From the NCBI RefSeq assembly GCF_006715305.1, contig NZ_VFMY01000001.1:3286001-3350000 (forward strand): a stretch of DNA of 64,000 nt. Reading direction: 5' to 3'. This DNA comes from Arthrobacter sp. SLBN-100 (GTDB lineage Bacteria > Actinomycetota > Actinomycetes > Actinomycetales > Micrococcaceae). Numbering within the stretch: the first letter of the stretch is position 1; each line of letters opens with the position of its first letter. This document shows positions 9,960 through 17,779 of this stretch, piece by piece. The notes under the pieces were generated by a model. The model saw only the letters and a list, made by a program, of their open reading frames with translations. It was not told the DNA's origin and did not search any database. Made by a program: the position numbers and the translations under genes.

Positions 9960-11327
9960 ATGTCCGCTCCTATCCTGTCCATCATCATCCTGGCGGCAAT
10001 GTTCTTGCTTGCCACCGTCCTGCCCCTGAACATGGGAGCCCTCGCCTTCGTTGGCGCGTTCCTCCTCGGCACCGTGGTGCTGGGCATGTCCACCAACGAG
10101 ATCCTGGCCAACTTCCCCGGCGGCCTCTTCCTGACCATCGTCGGCGTCACATACCTGTTCGCCATCGCGCAGAACAACGGCACCATCGACCTCCTGGTCC
10201 GCGGCGCCGTCAAGCTCGTGGGCAGCCGGGTGGCCCTCATCCCGTGGGTCATGTTTGCCATCACCGCGGTGATCACGTCGGTGGGCGCGCTGTCTCCCGC
10301 CGCCGTCGCCATCATCGCCCCCATCGCGCTCACCTTCGCGGGCAAGTACAAGATCAGCCCGCTGCTGATGGGCATGATGGTGATCCACGGCGCCCAGGCC
10401 GGCGGCTTCTCGCCGATCGCCGTCTACGGCGTCACGGTCAACGGCATCCTCGCCAAGACCGACCTGGCCTTCAGTCCCACGGCGCTGTTCCTGTCCAGCC
10501 TCGTCTTCAACACCCTCATCGCCCTGGTGCTCTTTGTGGTCCTCGGCGGGCGGGGACTCCTGTCCTCCAAGGTGGGCCACTTCGTGGAGCAGGCCGCCGA
10601 AGCGCGCATGGCTGTCAGCGTGGGGGCCAAGGCCGGCTCCGACGTCTCCTTCAAGGGCTTCGGCTCCGGCATGTACGGCCCGCGGGATCCGGCAGGCGAC
10701 GGCGTCGGCGCCACCAAGGAGCGTTCAGAGCGGATCCCGCAGCTGGTCACCATCGCCGGCCTGATCGCACTGGCCGTCATCGCCCTCGGCTTCAAGGTGG
10801 ATGTCGGGTTTGTGTCCATCACCATCGCCCTGGTGCTGGCACTGGTCTCACCCGCTGCCCAGAAGGGCGCCATCAACAAGATCAGCTGGTCCACGGTGCT
10901 GCTGATCTGCGGCATGCTGACCTTCGTCGGCGTGCTGGAGGAGGCCGGAACCATCGAATTCGTCTCCAACGGCGTGGCCGGCATGGGCATGCCCCTCCTC
11001 GCGGCCCTCCTGATCTGCTACATCGGCGCCGTGGTCTCTGCCTTCGCCTCGTCCACCGCCATCCTTGCAGCACTCATCCCGCTCGCCGTGCCGTTCCTCT
11101 CCACCGGCGAGATCGGAGCCGTGGGTGTCATCTGCGCCCTCGCCGTTTCCGCCACCATCGTGGACGTTTCCCCCTTCTCCACCAACGGCGCACTGGTCCT
11201 GGCCAACGCTCCCGAGGACGTGGACAAGGACCGGTTCTACAAAAAGATCCTGGGCTACAGCGGCATTGTGATCGTTGCCGGGCCCGTCCTTGCCTGGCTG
11301 GCGCTCGTGGTGCCCGGCTGGCTGTAG
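9960..11327 (+). CDS. SLC13/MatC-like dicarboxylate carrier
   Basis: The 455-residue membrane protein matches the ion-transporter superfamily with a MatC-type N-terminal domain. It has two repeated halves, each with several helices and a re-entrant loop; ALSPAAVAIIAPIAL and HGAQAGGFSPIAVYG in the first half correspond to DVSPFSTNGALVLANAP in the second. MatC of rhizobia is a malonate importer, and related proteins carry other C3-C4 dicarboxylates. A soluble loop near residues 215-260 separates the halves. It is the first gene of an operon with a CoA-transferase and a carboxyltransferase, which supports uptake of an acid that is then activated to a CoA thioester. Start ATG 9960 follows an ACGGAGGA-type ribosome site. 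Confidence 0.83.
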   Translation: MSAPILSIIILAAMFLLATVLPLNMGALAFVGAFLLGTVVLGMSTNEILANFPGGLFLTIVGVTYLFAIAQNNGTIDLLVRGAVKLVGSRVALIPWVMFAITAVITSVGALSPAAVAIIAPIALTFAGKYKISPLLMGMMVIHGAQAGGFSPIAVYGVTVNGILAKTDLAFSPTALFLSSLVFNTLIALVLFVVLGGRGLLSSKVGHFVEQAAEARMAVSVGAKAGSDVSFKGFGSGMYGPRDPAGDGVGATKERSERIPQLVTIAGLIALAVIALGFKVDVGFVSITIALVLALVSPAAQKGAINKISWSTVLLICGMLTFVGVLEEAGTIEFVSNGVAGMGMPLLAALLICYIGAVVSAFASSTAILAALIPLAVPFLSTGEIGAVGVICALAVSATIVDVSPFSTNGALVLANAPEDVDKDRFYKKILGYSGIVIVAGPVLAWLALVVPGWL

Positions 11328-11382
11328 CCGACTGAGCATCACCTTCGAATTTCCAGGCCTGATCGAGAAAAGGAACCAGCCC

Positions 11383-12609
11383 ATGAGCAGAACTGATAAC
11401 GCAGGGGGTCCCCTGTCCGGCCACCTTGTTGTTGACCTGAGCCGGGCTTTGGCCGGTCCGCACGCCGGAATGATGCTGGCGGACCTGGGCGCCCGGGTCA
11501 TCAAAGTGGAAAACCCCGGAACCGGGGACGATACCCGCGGCTGGGGCCCGCCCTTCGTTGGCCCGGCCGACGACCTGCAGTCCACCTACTTCATGTCCTG
11601 CAACCGCAACAAGGAATCGATCAGCCTGGATCTGAAAAGCGCCGACGGCCAGGAGGTGCTGCGGGGCCTGCTGGAGCGCGCCGACGTGGTGATCGAGAAC
11701 TTCCGGCCCGGAGTGATGGACCGTTTGGGGTTCTCTCCCGCGGCCATGCACGAGCTGAACCCGCGGCTGGTGATCCTGTCCATCACCGGCTTCGGCCATG
11801 ACGGGCCTGAGTCGCAGCGGAGCGGTTACGACCAGATCCTCCAGGGTGAGGCCGGACTCATGTCCCTCACCGGCTCCGGGCCCAACGACCCCCAGCGGGT
11901 GGGTGTGCCCATCGCGGACCTGCTCGCGGGCATGAACGGTGCCTTTGGTGTACTGGCGGCGCTCGTTGAGCGGGAGCAGACCGGCCGCGGCCAGGTGGTG
12001 CGCACATCCCTGCTGGCATCCCTGATCGGGGTCCACGCCTTCCAGGGCACCCGCACCACGGTGGCGGGGGAAGTTCCCCAGGCCCAGGGAAACCACCATC
12101 CCTCCATCGCTCCCTACGGGCTGTTTGCCTGCAAGGACGGCAGCGTGCAGATCAGTGTCGGCAGCGAAAAACTGTGGTCCTCGTTTGCCGCTGCCTTTGG
12201 ACTTGACCCGGCGGCGCCGGGCTTTGCCAGCAACGCCGAAAGGGTGCGGAACCGCAGCGCGGTGATTGGCGCCGTCGAACGCGCCTTCGCGGACTACGGA
12301 GCGGCGGAGCTGCTGCAGAAACTGAACGACGCCGGGATCCCGGCAGGGAAAGTGCGCTCGCTTGATGAGGTGTACGCGTGGGAGCAGGTGGCGTCCCAGG
12401 GCCTCGTGGTGGATGTGGACCATCCGGTGCTCGGCAAGGTCAGCCTGCCAGGCCCGCCGCTGAGGTTCTTTGCCCCCGGCGACACTGCCGAAACCACCGT
12501 CACCGAGCATGATGCGCCGCCGCTGCTGGACGAGGACGGGCCGGCCATCCGCGAATGGCTCGGTTTGGAAGCGGTTGCCGCGGGGGTCTCCCAGCATGCA
12601 GACCGTTGA
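11383..12609 (+). CDS. Class III (CaiB/BaiF) CoA-transferase
   Basis: The 408-residue enzyme belongs to the family III CoA-transferases, which move CoA between carboxylic acids (formyl, oxalate, succinate, carnitine types). The N-terminal motif VVDLSRALAGPHAGMMLADL, the segment VIENFRPGVMDRLG and the catalytic aspartate in RVGVPIADLLAGM (Asp179) are all present. The C-terminal domain retains GIPAGKVRSLDEV. The acid accepted is not readable from sequence. ATG 11383 has an AAAAGGA ribosome site nine bases upstream. The gene lies 55 bases after the carrier and its last 14 bases overlap the carboxyltransferase start, so these genes form one operon. In that setting it would activate the imported acid, taking the role that MatB plays in the mat operon. 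Confidence 0.85.
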   Translation: MSRTDNAGGPLSGHLVVDLSRALAGPHAGMMLADLGARVIKVENPGTGDDTRGWGPPFVGPADDLQSTYFMSCNRNKESISLDLKSADGQEVLRGLLERADVVIENFRPGVMDRLGFSPAAMHELNPRLVILSITGFGHDGPESQRSGYDQILQGEAGLMSLTGSGPNDPQRVGVPIADLLAGMNGAFGVLAALVEREQTGRGQVVRTSLLASLIGVHAFQGTRTTVAGEVPQAQGNHHPSIAPYGLFACKDGSVQISVGSEKLWSSFAAAFGLDPAAPGFASNAERVRNRSAVIGAVERAFADYGAAELLQKLNDAGIPAGKVRSLDEVYAWEQVASQGLVVDVDHPVLGKVSLPGPPLRFFAPGDTAETTVTEHDAPPLLDEDGPAIREWLGLEAVAAGVSQHADR

Positions 12610-14104
12610 AAAGGTGCGGCATCTGAGTGCCGCCGAACTGCTGGAAGCTGTGGTGGACGCGGGCTCTTTTGTCTCGTGGGACAAGCCGGCGCAGGAGCCC
12701 GCGCTGTCCGAGGAGTATTTCCGCGACCTGGCCAAAGCGCGGGAACGCAGCGGGACCGACGAATCCGTCATCACGGGTGCAGGGCTCATCCGCGGACGCA
12801 GGGTGGCGGTGATCGTCAGCGAATTTTCCTTCCTGGCGGGGTCCATTGGGCACGCTGCGGCGCAGCGGATCGTGGCCGCGGTGGAACGGGCCACCGCTGA
12901 GGGGCTGCCGCTGCTGGCCGGGCCCGCGTCCGGTGGTACCCGGATGCAGGAGGGGACGCTGGCTTTCCTTTCCATGGTGAAGATCACCGGGGCGGTGCGG
13001 GCCCACCGCCAGGCCGGCCTTCCCTACCTGGTCTACCTGCGCCATCCAACCACTGGCGGCGTGATGGCCTCCTGGGGATCCCTGGGCCACATCAACGTGG
13101 CCGAACCGGGTTCGCTCCTGGGCTTCCTGGGCCCGCGGGTGTACGAGGCACTGCACGGCGAAGCGTTTCCCGAGAACGTGCAGGTGGCGGAAAACCTGTT
13201 CAACAAAGGCCTGATCGACGGCGTAGTGGAGCCCGCGGGCCTTGCCGACCTGGTGGGCAGGGCCCTGGACATCCTCTGCGCCCGGCGTGGCGCGCTGCCG
13301 GAGGCACCCGTCACGCTCGCTGTCCGGCCGGCTCCGGTTGATGCATGGACCTCCATCGGCATCTCCCGGCGTCCCCGCCGGCCGGACCTGCGGCAGCTCC
13401 TCAAGTACGGTGCCACCGATGCCCTGCCGCTGAACGGAACCGGGCAGGGGGAAAAGGATCCCGGGCTCCTGTTGGCCCTGGCCCGTTTCGGCGGACAGTC
13501 CTGCATCGTCCTGGGGCATGCCCGCCCGCTGCGCAGGGACGCGGCCGGGATGGGCCCCGGCTCGCTGCGGGAGGCGCGGCGGGGCATGAAGCTGGCCGAG
13601 GAGCTGCGGCTGCCGCTGCTCACCGTCATCGACACCGCGGGCGCGGCCCTCTCGCAGGAAGCGGAAGAGGGCGGGCTGGCGGGGGAAATTGCGCGCTCGC
13701 TGCACGAACTTATCGGGTTGGAAGCGCCGTCCGTCTCAGTGCTGCTGGGCCAGGGAGCCGGGGGAGGGGCCCTGGCCTTGCTGCCGGCCGACAGGACCAT
13801 CGCGGCGCAGCACAGCTGGCTCTCGCCACTGCCGCCGGAGGGCGCCAGCGCGATCGTCCACCGCACCACCGCATATGCTCCGGCCATGGCACAGGCGCAG
13901 GGGGTGAACGTCGCCGCGCTCTACGCCAACGGCCTGGTGGACCATATCGTGGATGAGCGCGACGACGCCTCGCTGGAACCCCAGGAGTTCTGCCGGCGGA
14001 TGGCGCTTGCTATTGAGTACGAGCTGGGGTCCGTGGCCGGCATTGCCGTGCCGGAACTTGTGGCGGCCAGGTCTGCGAAGTACCGGAGCCTGGGCGCCGG
14101 CTGA
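12596..14104 (+). CDS. Fused carboxyltransferase (AccD-AccA-like) protein
   Basis: This 502-residue protein joins the beta-like half (about residues 30-240) and the alpha-like half (about 255-495) of acetyl-CoA carboxylase carboxyltransferase. Crotonase-fold landmarks include SGGTRMQEG at 112-120, FLGPRVYEAL in the beta half, and TVIDTAGAALSQEAEEGG and LLGQGAGGGALALLPAD in the alpha half. The N-terminal zinc ribbon of classical AccD is absent. No biotin carboxylase or biotin carrier gene is nearby. Homologous subunits MdcD/MdcE decarboxylate malonyl thioesters, so a decarboxylase role is possible; an acyl-CoA carboxylase part working with a distant AccA3 is the alternative. It is the last gene of the operon and is followed by a strong hairpin. 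Confidence 0.82.
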   Translation: MQTVEKVRHLSAAELLEAVVDAGSFVSWDKPAQEPALSEEYFRDLAKARERSGTDESVITGAGLIRGRRVAVIVSEFSFLAGSIGHAAAQRIVAAVERATAEGLPLLAGPASGGTRMQEGTLAFLSMVKITGAVRAHRQAGLPYLVYLRHPTTGGVMASWGSLGHINVAEPGSLLGFLGPRVYEALHGEAFPENVQVAENLFNKGLIDGVVEPAGLADLVGRALDILCARRGALPEAPVTLAVRPAPVDAWTSIGISRRPRRPDLRQLLKYGATDALPLNGTGQGEKDPGLLLALARFGGQSCIVLGHARPLRRDAAGMGPGSLREARRGMKLAEELRLPLLTVIDTAGAALSQEAEEGGLAGEIARSLHELIGLEAPSVSVLLGQGAGGGALALLPADRTIAAQHSWLSPLPPEGASAIVHRTTAYAPAMAQAQGVNVAALYANGLVDHIVDERDDASLEPQEFCRRMALAIEYELGSVAGIAVPELVAARSAKYRSLGAG

Positions 14105-14114
14105 CCTGGCTGTG

Positions 14115-14176
14115 CCGCACCCGCCCCTGCCGGAGTGCCCACCGATCTGGACGACCGGTGGGCACTGCCGGTGCGG
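14115..14176. terminator. Bidirectional terminator hairpin between carboxyltransferase and LapA genes
   Basis: Arms AGTGCCCACCG (14134-14144) and CGGTGGGCACT (14156-14166) form an 11-base perfect stem, with a second outer pair CCGCACC (14115-14121) and GGTGCGG (14170-14176). The hairpin lies between convergent genes. It has no strong T-run on either side. Confidence 0.5.
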
Positions 14177-14252
14177 CCGCCTGTGCTTTTTCTGCGCTGC
14201 TTGGACCCGCCCGGGGTTCTGAATTGCCCCGCGTTCTGACCTGCGCTGCTTT

Positions 14253-14696
14253 CTACCTTCGCTGGGCGGAGCGGGAGCGGTGGGCGTTCCTGCGGAGCTG
14301 CAGGATCCGGGCGCCACCGGCCACGGCAACCAGGACGCCACCGGCAACGCTCGCGATAAACAAGGCCATCCCCAGCGGGACAAAGCCTTCAAGCGCGAAA
14401 TACCGGACAGCCACCTGCTCCTGGTTTTGCAGGATGAAGATGATCAGCAGGATCAGGAGCACCAGGGCGGCCACGACGGCGGCCCACACCACTCCGGCGC
14501 GGGTCACCCGCGGCTGGTCGGCGCCGGGCCGGACGGCCGTTGACGGCGTTGAATCCGGTACCGAAGTCCCCGCGGTGGTGCCAGGGGTGGTTGTTGCATC
14601 TGCGCGCGCGGGTGTCCCGGCCGCAGGCGGATTGGTCCCGGCGTAATTTCCAGTGGGCTCCGACTGCCCGGCCGGCGGGTAGTTTCCGGTACTCAT
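14253..14696 (-). CDS. LapA-domain (DUF1049) membrane protein
   Basis: The 147-residue protein has a disordered Pro/Thr-rich N-terminus (1-62), two transmembrane helices (about 68-91 and 105-130), and a basic C-terminal tail. Between the helices is the sequence QNQEQVAVRYFALEGFVPLG, which fits the lipopolysaccharide-assembly LapA_dom family (N-Q-x-x-V-x-V-x-F). In Gram-positive bacteria the function is unknown; the name comes from E. coli. ATG 14696 follows a GGGAAGGGA ribosome site. It is a single-gene unit convergent with the carboxyltransferase operon. Confidence 0.78.
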   Translation of the reverse strand: MSTGNYPPAGQSEPTGNYAGTNPPAAGTPARADATTTPGTTAGTSVPDSTPSTAVRPGADQPRVTRAGVVWAAVVAALVLLILLIIFILQNQEQVAVRYFALEGFVPLGMALFIASVAGGVLVAVAGGARILQLRRNAHRSRSAQRR

Positions 14697-14857
14697 GTTG
14701 GTTCCCTTCCCAGGACTCCTGCGGTCTGATACTAAGCATGCTTACATTCCCACCCTAGTAGGAGTCCTCGGAACAGCACAACGGGAGGGACCAGCGATCC
14801 GTGAAGGACGCGCAGCCCCCGCGCCGAAAACGTGGCCTGCCTTCCCGGAATACAGCG

Positions 14858-15220
14858 CTATTTTCCGGAAATCCGTTCGGCGTGCCCGCGCTCCTGGGGG
14901 CCCAGTTCCGCCGGGCCGCTGGTGAGGAACGTCCACCGGGAGACGGTGCCGTGGGGCGTGTCGAAGGCGTCCCGCGCCAGGGCGGCGTCGATGAGCCCCC
15001 GCACCTCGCCTTCGGAAGCGGGCTCGGTGGCGAAGATGATCCGCAGCGAAACCGTGTCCCCCTCCCGGGACCAGCCGGTGTAGTGTGCCGCAAGCGGGCA
15101 CGGCGGTGGATGCTCCGAGCTCCCGCACAATGCGGTGGTGATGGCTGCGCCGGGAGCCCCCGGATCCGCAGCGGTGCCGTCCATCAGCAGGGTGGCTGCG
15201 TGCACATAGAGTCCGTCCAT
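14858..15220 (-). CDS. Conserved small protein of unknown function
   Basis: I do not recognise a named family for this 120-residue protein (starts MDGLYVHAATLLMDG). It has a balanced composition with beta-strand-like stretches (TVSLRIIFAT, TVSRWTFLTSG) and a helix (VRGLIDAALARDAF), so it looks like a real small globular protein. A near-perfect GGAAGGA ribosome site lies eight bases before ATG 15220. There are no membrane segments or signal peptide. Opposite-strand frames across the same bases have no ribosome site and are not credible. The neighbours do not suggest a role. Confidence 0.65.
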   Translation of the reverse strand: MDGLYVHAATLLMDGTAADPGAPGAAITTALCGSSEHPPPCPLAAHYTGWSREGDTVSLRIIFATEPASEGEVRGLIDAALARDAFDTPHGTVSRWTFLTSGPAELGPQERGHAERISGK

Positions 15221-15303
15221 TGCACTGGTCCTTCCGCCTCCGGCTTCTTCCTTGCTTCATACAGTGGTGTGCTTCAGGCCGTGCTGCCAACCCCCAAACG
15301 CAG

Positions 15304-15337
15304 CGGAAGGGCCCCGGTGGAGTCCCTTCCGTTTTTT
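15304..15337 (+). terminator. Intrinsic terminator pointing along the plus strand with no plus-strand gene before it
   Basis: Perfect eight-base arms CGGAAGGG (15304-15311) and CCCTTCCG (15324-15331) are followed directly by six T residues (15332-15337). The T-run is on the plus strand, although both neighbouring genes lie on the minus strand. It may act in both directions, or it may end an unannotated plus-strand transcript. Confidence 0.6.
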
Positions 15338-15351
15338 GCACCGTCAAGGTG

Positions 15352-15555
15352 TCAGACCCTCTCCTTGCTCTTTTCGGCCGAGGGGGTGCGGGGCGATGGC
15401 GTCCTGCGCCAGTTGGGGAATGCCCAGAACGTGAAGTCCTGAGCCTTGACCGGCTTCTCCGGAGTTTCCGCCGGGGTTTCCTGCTTCGCCTCGGGCTGGC
15501 GGTCAGCTTCCTTCCTGATGCCCCACCCGAAGTCCTTGCTGGATGAATAGCACAT
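15352..15555 (-). CDS. Small MCYSSS-type conserved protein
   Basis: This 67-residue protein begins MCYSSSKDFGWGIRK and ends with a Trp-rich patch (FTFWAFPNWRR) and a charged tail. Short proteins with this start are widespread in Actinobacteria, from my memory of the group, but have no known function; the N-terminal Cys and the FWAFP patch are the conserved points. The start is decided by an AGGAGG ribosome site eight bases before ATG 15555. An upstream ATG at 15570 would swallow that site into its own codons and is rejected. Confidence 0.68.
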   Translation of the reverse strand: MCYSSSKDFGWGIRKEADRQPEAKQETPAETPEKPVKAQDFTFWAFPNWRRTPSPRTPSAEKSKERV

Positions 15556-15642
15556 CACAGGCCTCCTCATAGTGACTGCCCTTTAATCGTCCTCCTGATC
15601 ACCCGCAGAGTCGAGGCTGCGGCAGGGAAAGCCGGGGGAGCA

Positions 15643-17061
15643 TTAGAAGCCCACCTGCCGGGCCACCTGCAGCAGGAGCGCCTCGGACCCCATGGGCCCT
15701 ACCAGTTGGATCGCCATCGGCAGCCCTTGGCCGGGGGCGCCGCCGGTCCAGTGGACGGGGATGGTGATGGCCGGGAGGCCGCACACGTTGACCATGGAGG
15801 ACCACGGCGCGAATTCGCACTGCTTCCGGTAGTCGCCGTCGGCATCCCCTGCCCATTGCGCTGCCGGCCAGCGGTCATCACCATGGGCCGTCGCGGTGAA
15901 CCAGCCCACCGGACGCGGCGTCTGCGCGAGCGCCGGCATCAGGAGCAGGTCCCACTGTGAATACTGCGTCACCGTGTCCCGCTCAAACTGCCGCAGGAAC
16001 GCCAATGCCTCGTTCAGCTTGGCAGGGCTGCGCTGTTGGGCGCGGCGGCGGAAGGTCCGGGTCAGCGGTGCCAGCAGTGCTTCGCGGTGGGGGCTGATCC
16101 GCGCCGCGCCCACTGCCGCCGTCCATGCCGTGGTGAACGCATCCGGGTACCGGTTGTCGTAGCGGACGGCGGCTTCACTGAGGGAATGGCCGGCACCTTC
16201 CAGGAGTTTTTCGCCCGCCCGAAGTGCGTCCAGGGCCTCCTGGTCCGGCGTGAACGGGAAAGCGCCGGACCAGGGGCTGTCCAGCGTGACGCCGATCCGC
16301 AGCCGGGGCGGCTCCTGTTCCACCAACTCGGCGTAGCTGCTTTCCGGAGACCCGGCAGGGACGAGTGCATCCATCATCAGCGCGGCGTCGGCGGCGCTCC
16401 GGGCCAAGGGACCGGCCACCACCAGCCGGGCGGGGTCGCCCAGGCTTTCCCCGGCCGGCACCAGGCCCCGGCCCGGCTTCAGGCCCACCAGGCCGCACGC
16501 CGCCGCAGGGATCCGGATAGAGCCGCCCCCGTCAGTTCCGGGCGCGAAGGGAAGAAATCCTGCGGCCACCGCCGCGGCGCTTCCGCCTGAGGAGCCCCCT
16601 GAGCTCCTGCTCAGGGCGTGGGGATTGCGCGACGGCGGTGCCACGCGGTTTTCGCTGTAGGCCGTCAGCCCGAACTCGGGCACCTGGGTCTTGCCCAGGG
16701 AGATCACGCCCGCTTCCTTGAGGAGCGCTACCAGGGGGCCGTCGCTGACCGCCGGTTTGTGGTCCAGGGCGGCGCTGCCGTGGGTGGTCACCACACCGGC
16801 CACGTCGGTGAGGTCCTTGAAAGCCAGGGGCATGCCGTGCAGAAGCGGGAGCTCATCCTGAGGGGTGCGGGCATGGAGAGAGTCGGCGGCGCGGGCGCTT
16901 TTCAGTGCCTGCCCGGCCGTGACCGTGACAAATGCGCCCAGCAGGGGGTTCTGCTTTTCGATCCTGGCCAGGAAGTGGGCGGCGGCTTCGGTGGAGGAGA
17001 CCTCCCCTTTGCGGAGGCTGTCCCGAAGCGCGACAGCGGACAGGTCGTGGAGTTCAGCCAA
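15643..17061 (-). CDS. Amidase (amidase signature family)
   Basis: The protein, about 472 residues, is an amidase-signature hydrolase with the Ser-Ser-Lys triad: Lys in PLAFKDLTDV, the Gly/Ser-rich signature SRSSGGSSGGSAAAVAAG, and the nucleophile region TDGGGSIRIPAA. The C-terminal ITIPVHW and GLPMAIQLVGP segments are typical. It is most like stand-alone amidases related to GatA; no gatB or gatC is nearby, so a tRNA role is unlikely. I start at TTG 17061 (LAELHDLSAVALRDSL), the usual N-terminus of this family, with a GGAG site ten bases upstream. An in-frame GTG at 17118 would add 19 residues with no ribosome site. The substrate is unknown. Confidence 0.82.
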   Translation of the reverse strand: MAELHDLSAVALRDSLRKGEVSSTEAAAHFLARIEKQNPLLGAFVTVTAGQALKSARAADSLHARTPQDELPLLHGMPLAFKDLTDVAGVVTTHGSAALDHKPAVSDGPLVALLKEAGVISLGKTQVPEFGLTAYSENRVAPPSRNPHALSRSSGGSSGGSAAAVAAGFLPFAPGTDGGGSIRIPAAACGLVGLKPGRGLVPAGESLGDPARLVVAGPLARSAADAALMMDALVPAGSPESSYAELVEQEPPRLRIGVTLDSPWSGAFPFTPDQEALDALRAGEKLLEGAGHSLSEAAVRYDNRYPDAFTTAWTAAVGAARISPHREALLAPLTRTFRRRAQQRSPAKLNEALAFLRQFERDTVTQYSQWDLLLMPALAQTPRPVGWFTATAHGDDRWPAAQWAGDADGDYRKQCEFAPWSSMVNVCGLPAITIPVHWTGGAPGQGLPMAIQLVGPMGSEALLLQVARQVGF

Positions 17062-17387
17062 GGTGCAGGGGCTCCAACCACTCCCCGCCCGGCTCCACGG
17101 ACTCGCGGGGCGCGCCACTGGCGACGATGGCGGGCTGGTCTGCGGGCAAGGTTCCTCCCAGGGTTCTTGCTACAACTTCGTTCCCAAGAGCCTAGCGCGG
17201 AGTCCTTCAGGGCAGGCAAGGGTGCGCGGGATCGGGGTCAAGCGCGGGACCAGGCTAAAGTCCCGGGACTGATCGCAGGCCGGGTGCCGGCCTCAGGGCC
17301 GGGTGCTGGCCTCAGGGGCCGGGTGCTGGCCTCAGGGCCGGGTACTAGGCTTGAAGGTGACCACGATCTGCCAGACAGGAGTTCCCC
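17062..17387. other. Gene-poor gap with a short tandem repeat
   Basis: This 326-base stretch between the divergent amidase and rhodanese genes has no convincing gene. It holds the amidase upstream region, an AT-richer patch near 17165-17190, and a tandem repeat at 17279-17344. The promoters of both genes should lie here, but no clear -35/-10 pair was found. Confidence 0.5.
17279..17344. repeat. Tandem repeat of 19-20 bases, about 3.5 copies
   Basis: Units of the form GGGCCGGGTGCTGGCCTCA repeat about three and a half times, with one unit a base longer because of an extra G. The array ends 44 bases before the rhodanese start and may vary in copy number between strains. Confidence 0.65.
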
Positions 17388-17714
17388 ATGAGCGATTTCG
17401 ATACGGTCCGCGTCACTGACATCCCCGAAGACGCCGCGATCCTGGATGTCCGGGAGGACTATGAATGGGTGGCCGGCCATGCTGATGGCGCCCTCCACAT
17501 CCCGCTGGACCAGTTGCCCGCCCGGCTGGATGAACTCGATGCTGACCAGGACCTCTACGTCATCTGCCGGACCGGCGGCCGGTCCTTCCGGGCTGCCCAG
17601 TGGCTGACCGGTCAGGGCTACACCGCGATTAACGTCTCGGGCGGTATGGACCAGTGGCTGGAAGCCGGAAAGCCCTTGGTCTCCGACAACGGCCTGAAGC
17701 CGCTGGTGCTGTAG
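17388..17714 (+). CDS. Rhodanese-like domain protein (single domain)
   Basis: The 108-residue protein is one complete rhodanese module. The active-site cysteine is Cys60 in the loop CRTGGRS, which has the length and shape of a sulfurtransferase loop, and the CH2-type LDVREDYEWVAGHADGALHIPL segment precedes it. Such stand-alone domains carry persulfide sulfur, but the acceptor is unknown. ATG 17388 has an AGGAG ribosome site. It lies 65 bases before pheA on the same strand and may be read with it, although no functional link is known. Confidence 0.85.
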   Translation: MSDFDTVRVTDIPEDAAILDVREDYEWVAGHADGALHIPLDQLPARLDELDADQDLYVICRTGGRSFRAAQWLTGQGYTAINVSGGMDQWLEAGKPLVSDNGLKPLVL

Positions 17715-17779
17715 CCCGGGGCAAAGCCCCCCTGCGTCCGCGCCACCCCGCACAGCTTCACTCCTTCAAAGGAACCTTT

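Noticed and set aside
12470..12595. An upstream extension of the carboxyltransferase into the CoA-transferase gene
   Set aside because: The frame is open, but the sequence before ATG 12596 is explained fully by the CoA-transferase C-terminus.
14801..15442. A long plus-strand frame opposite the 14858-15220 gene
   Set aside because: It has no ribosome site, an intrinsic terminator lies inside it, and the opposite-strand protein has better composition and a good ribosome site.
17654..17779. An extension of pheA back into the rhodanese gene
   Set aside because: The ATG at 17780 has a good ribosome site and matches the normal N-terminus of prephenate dehydratase.
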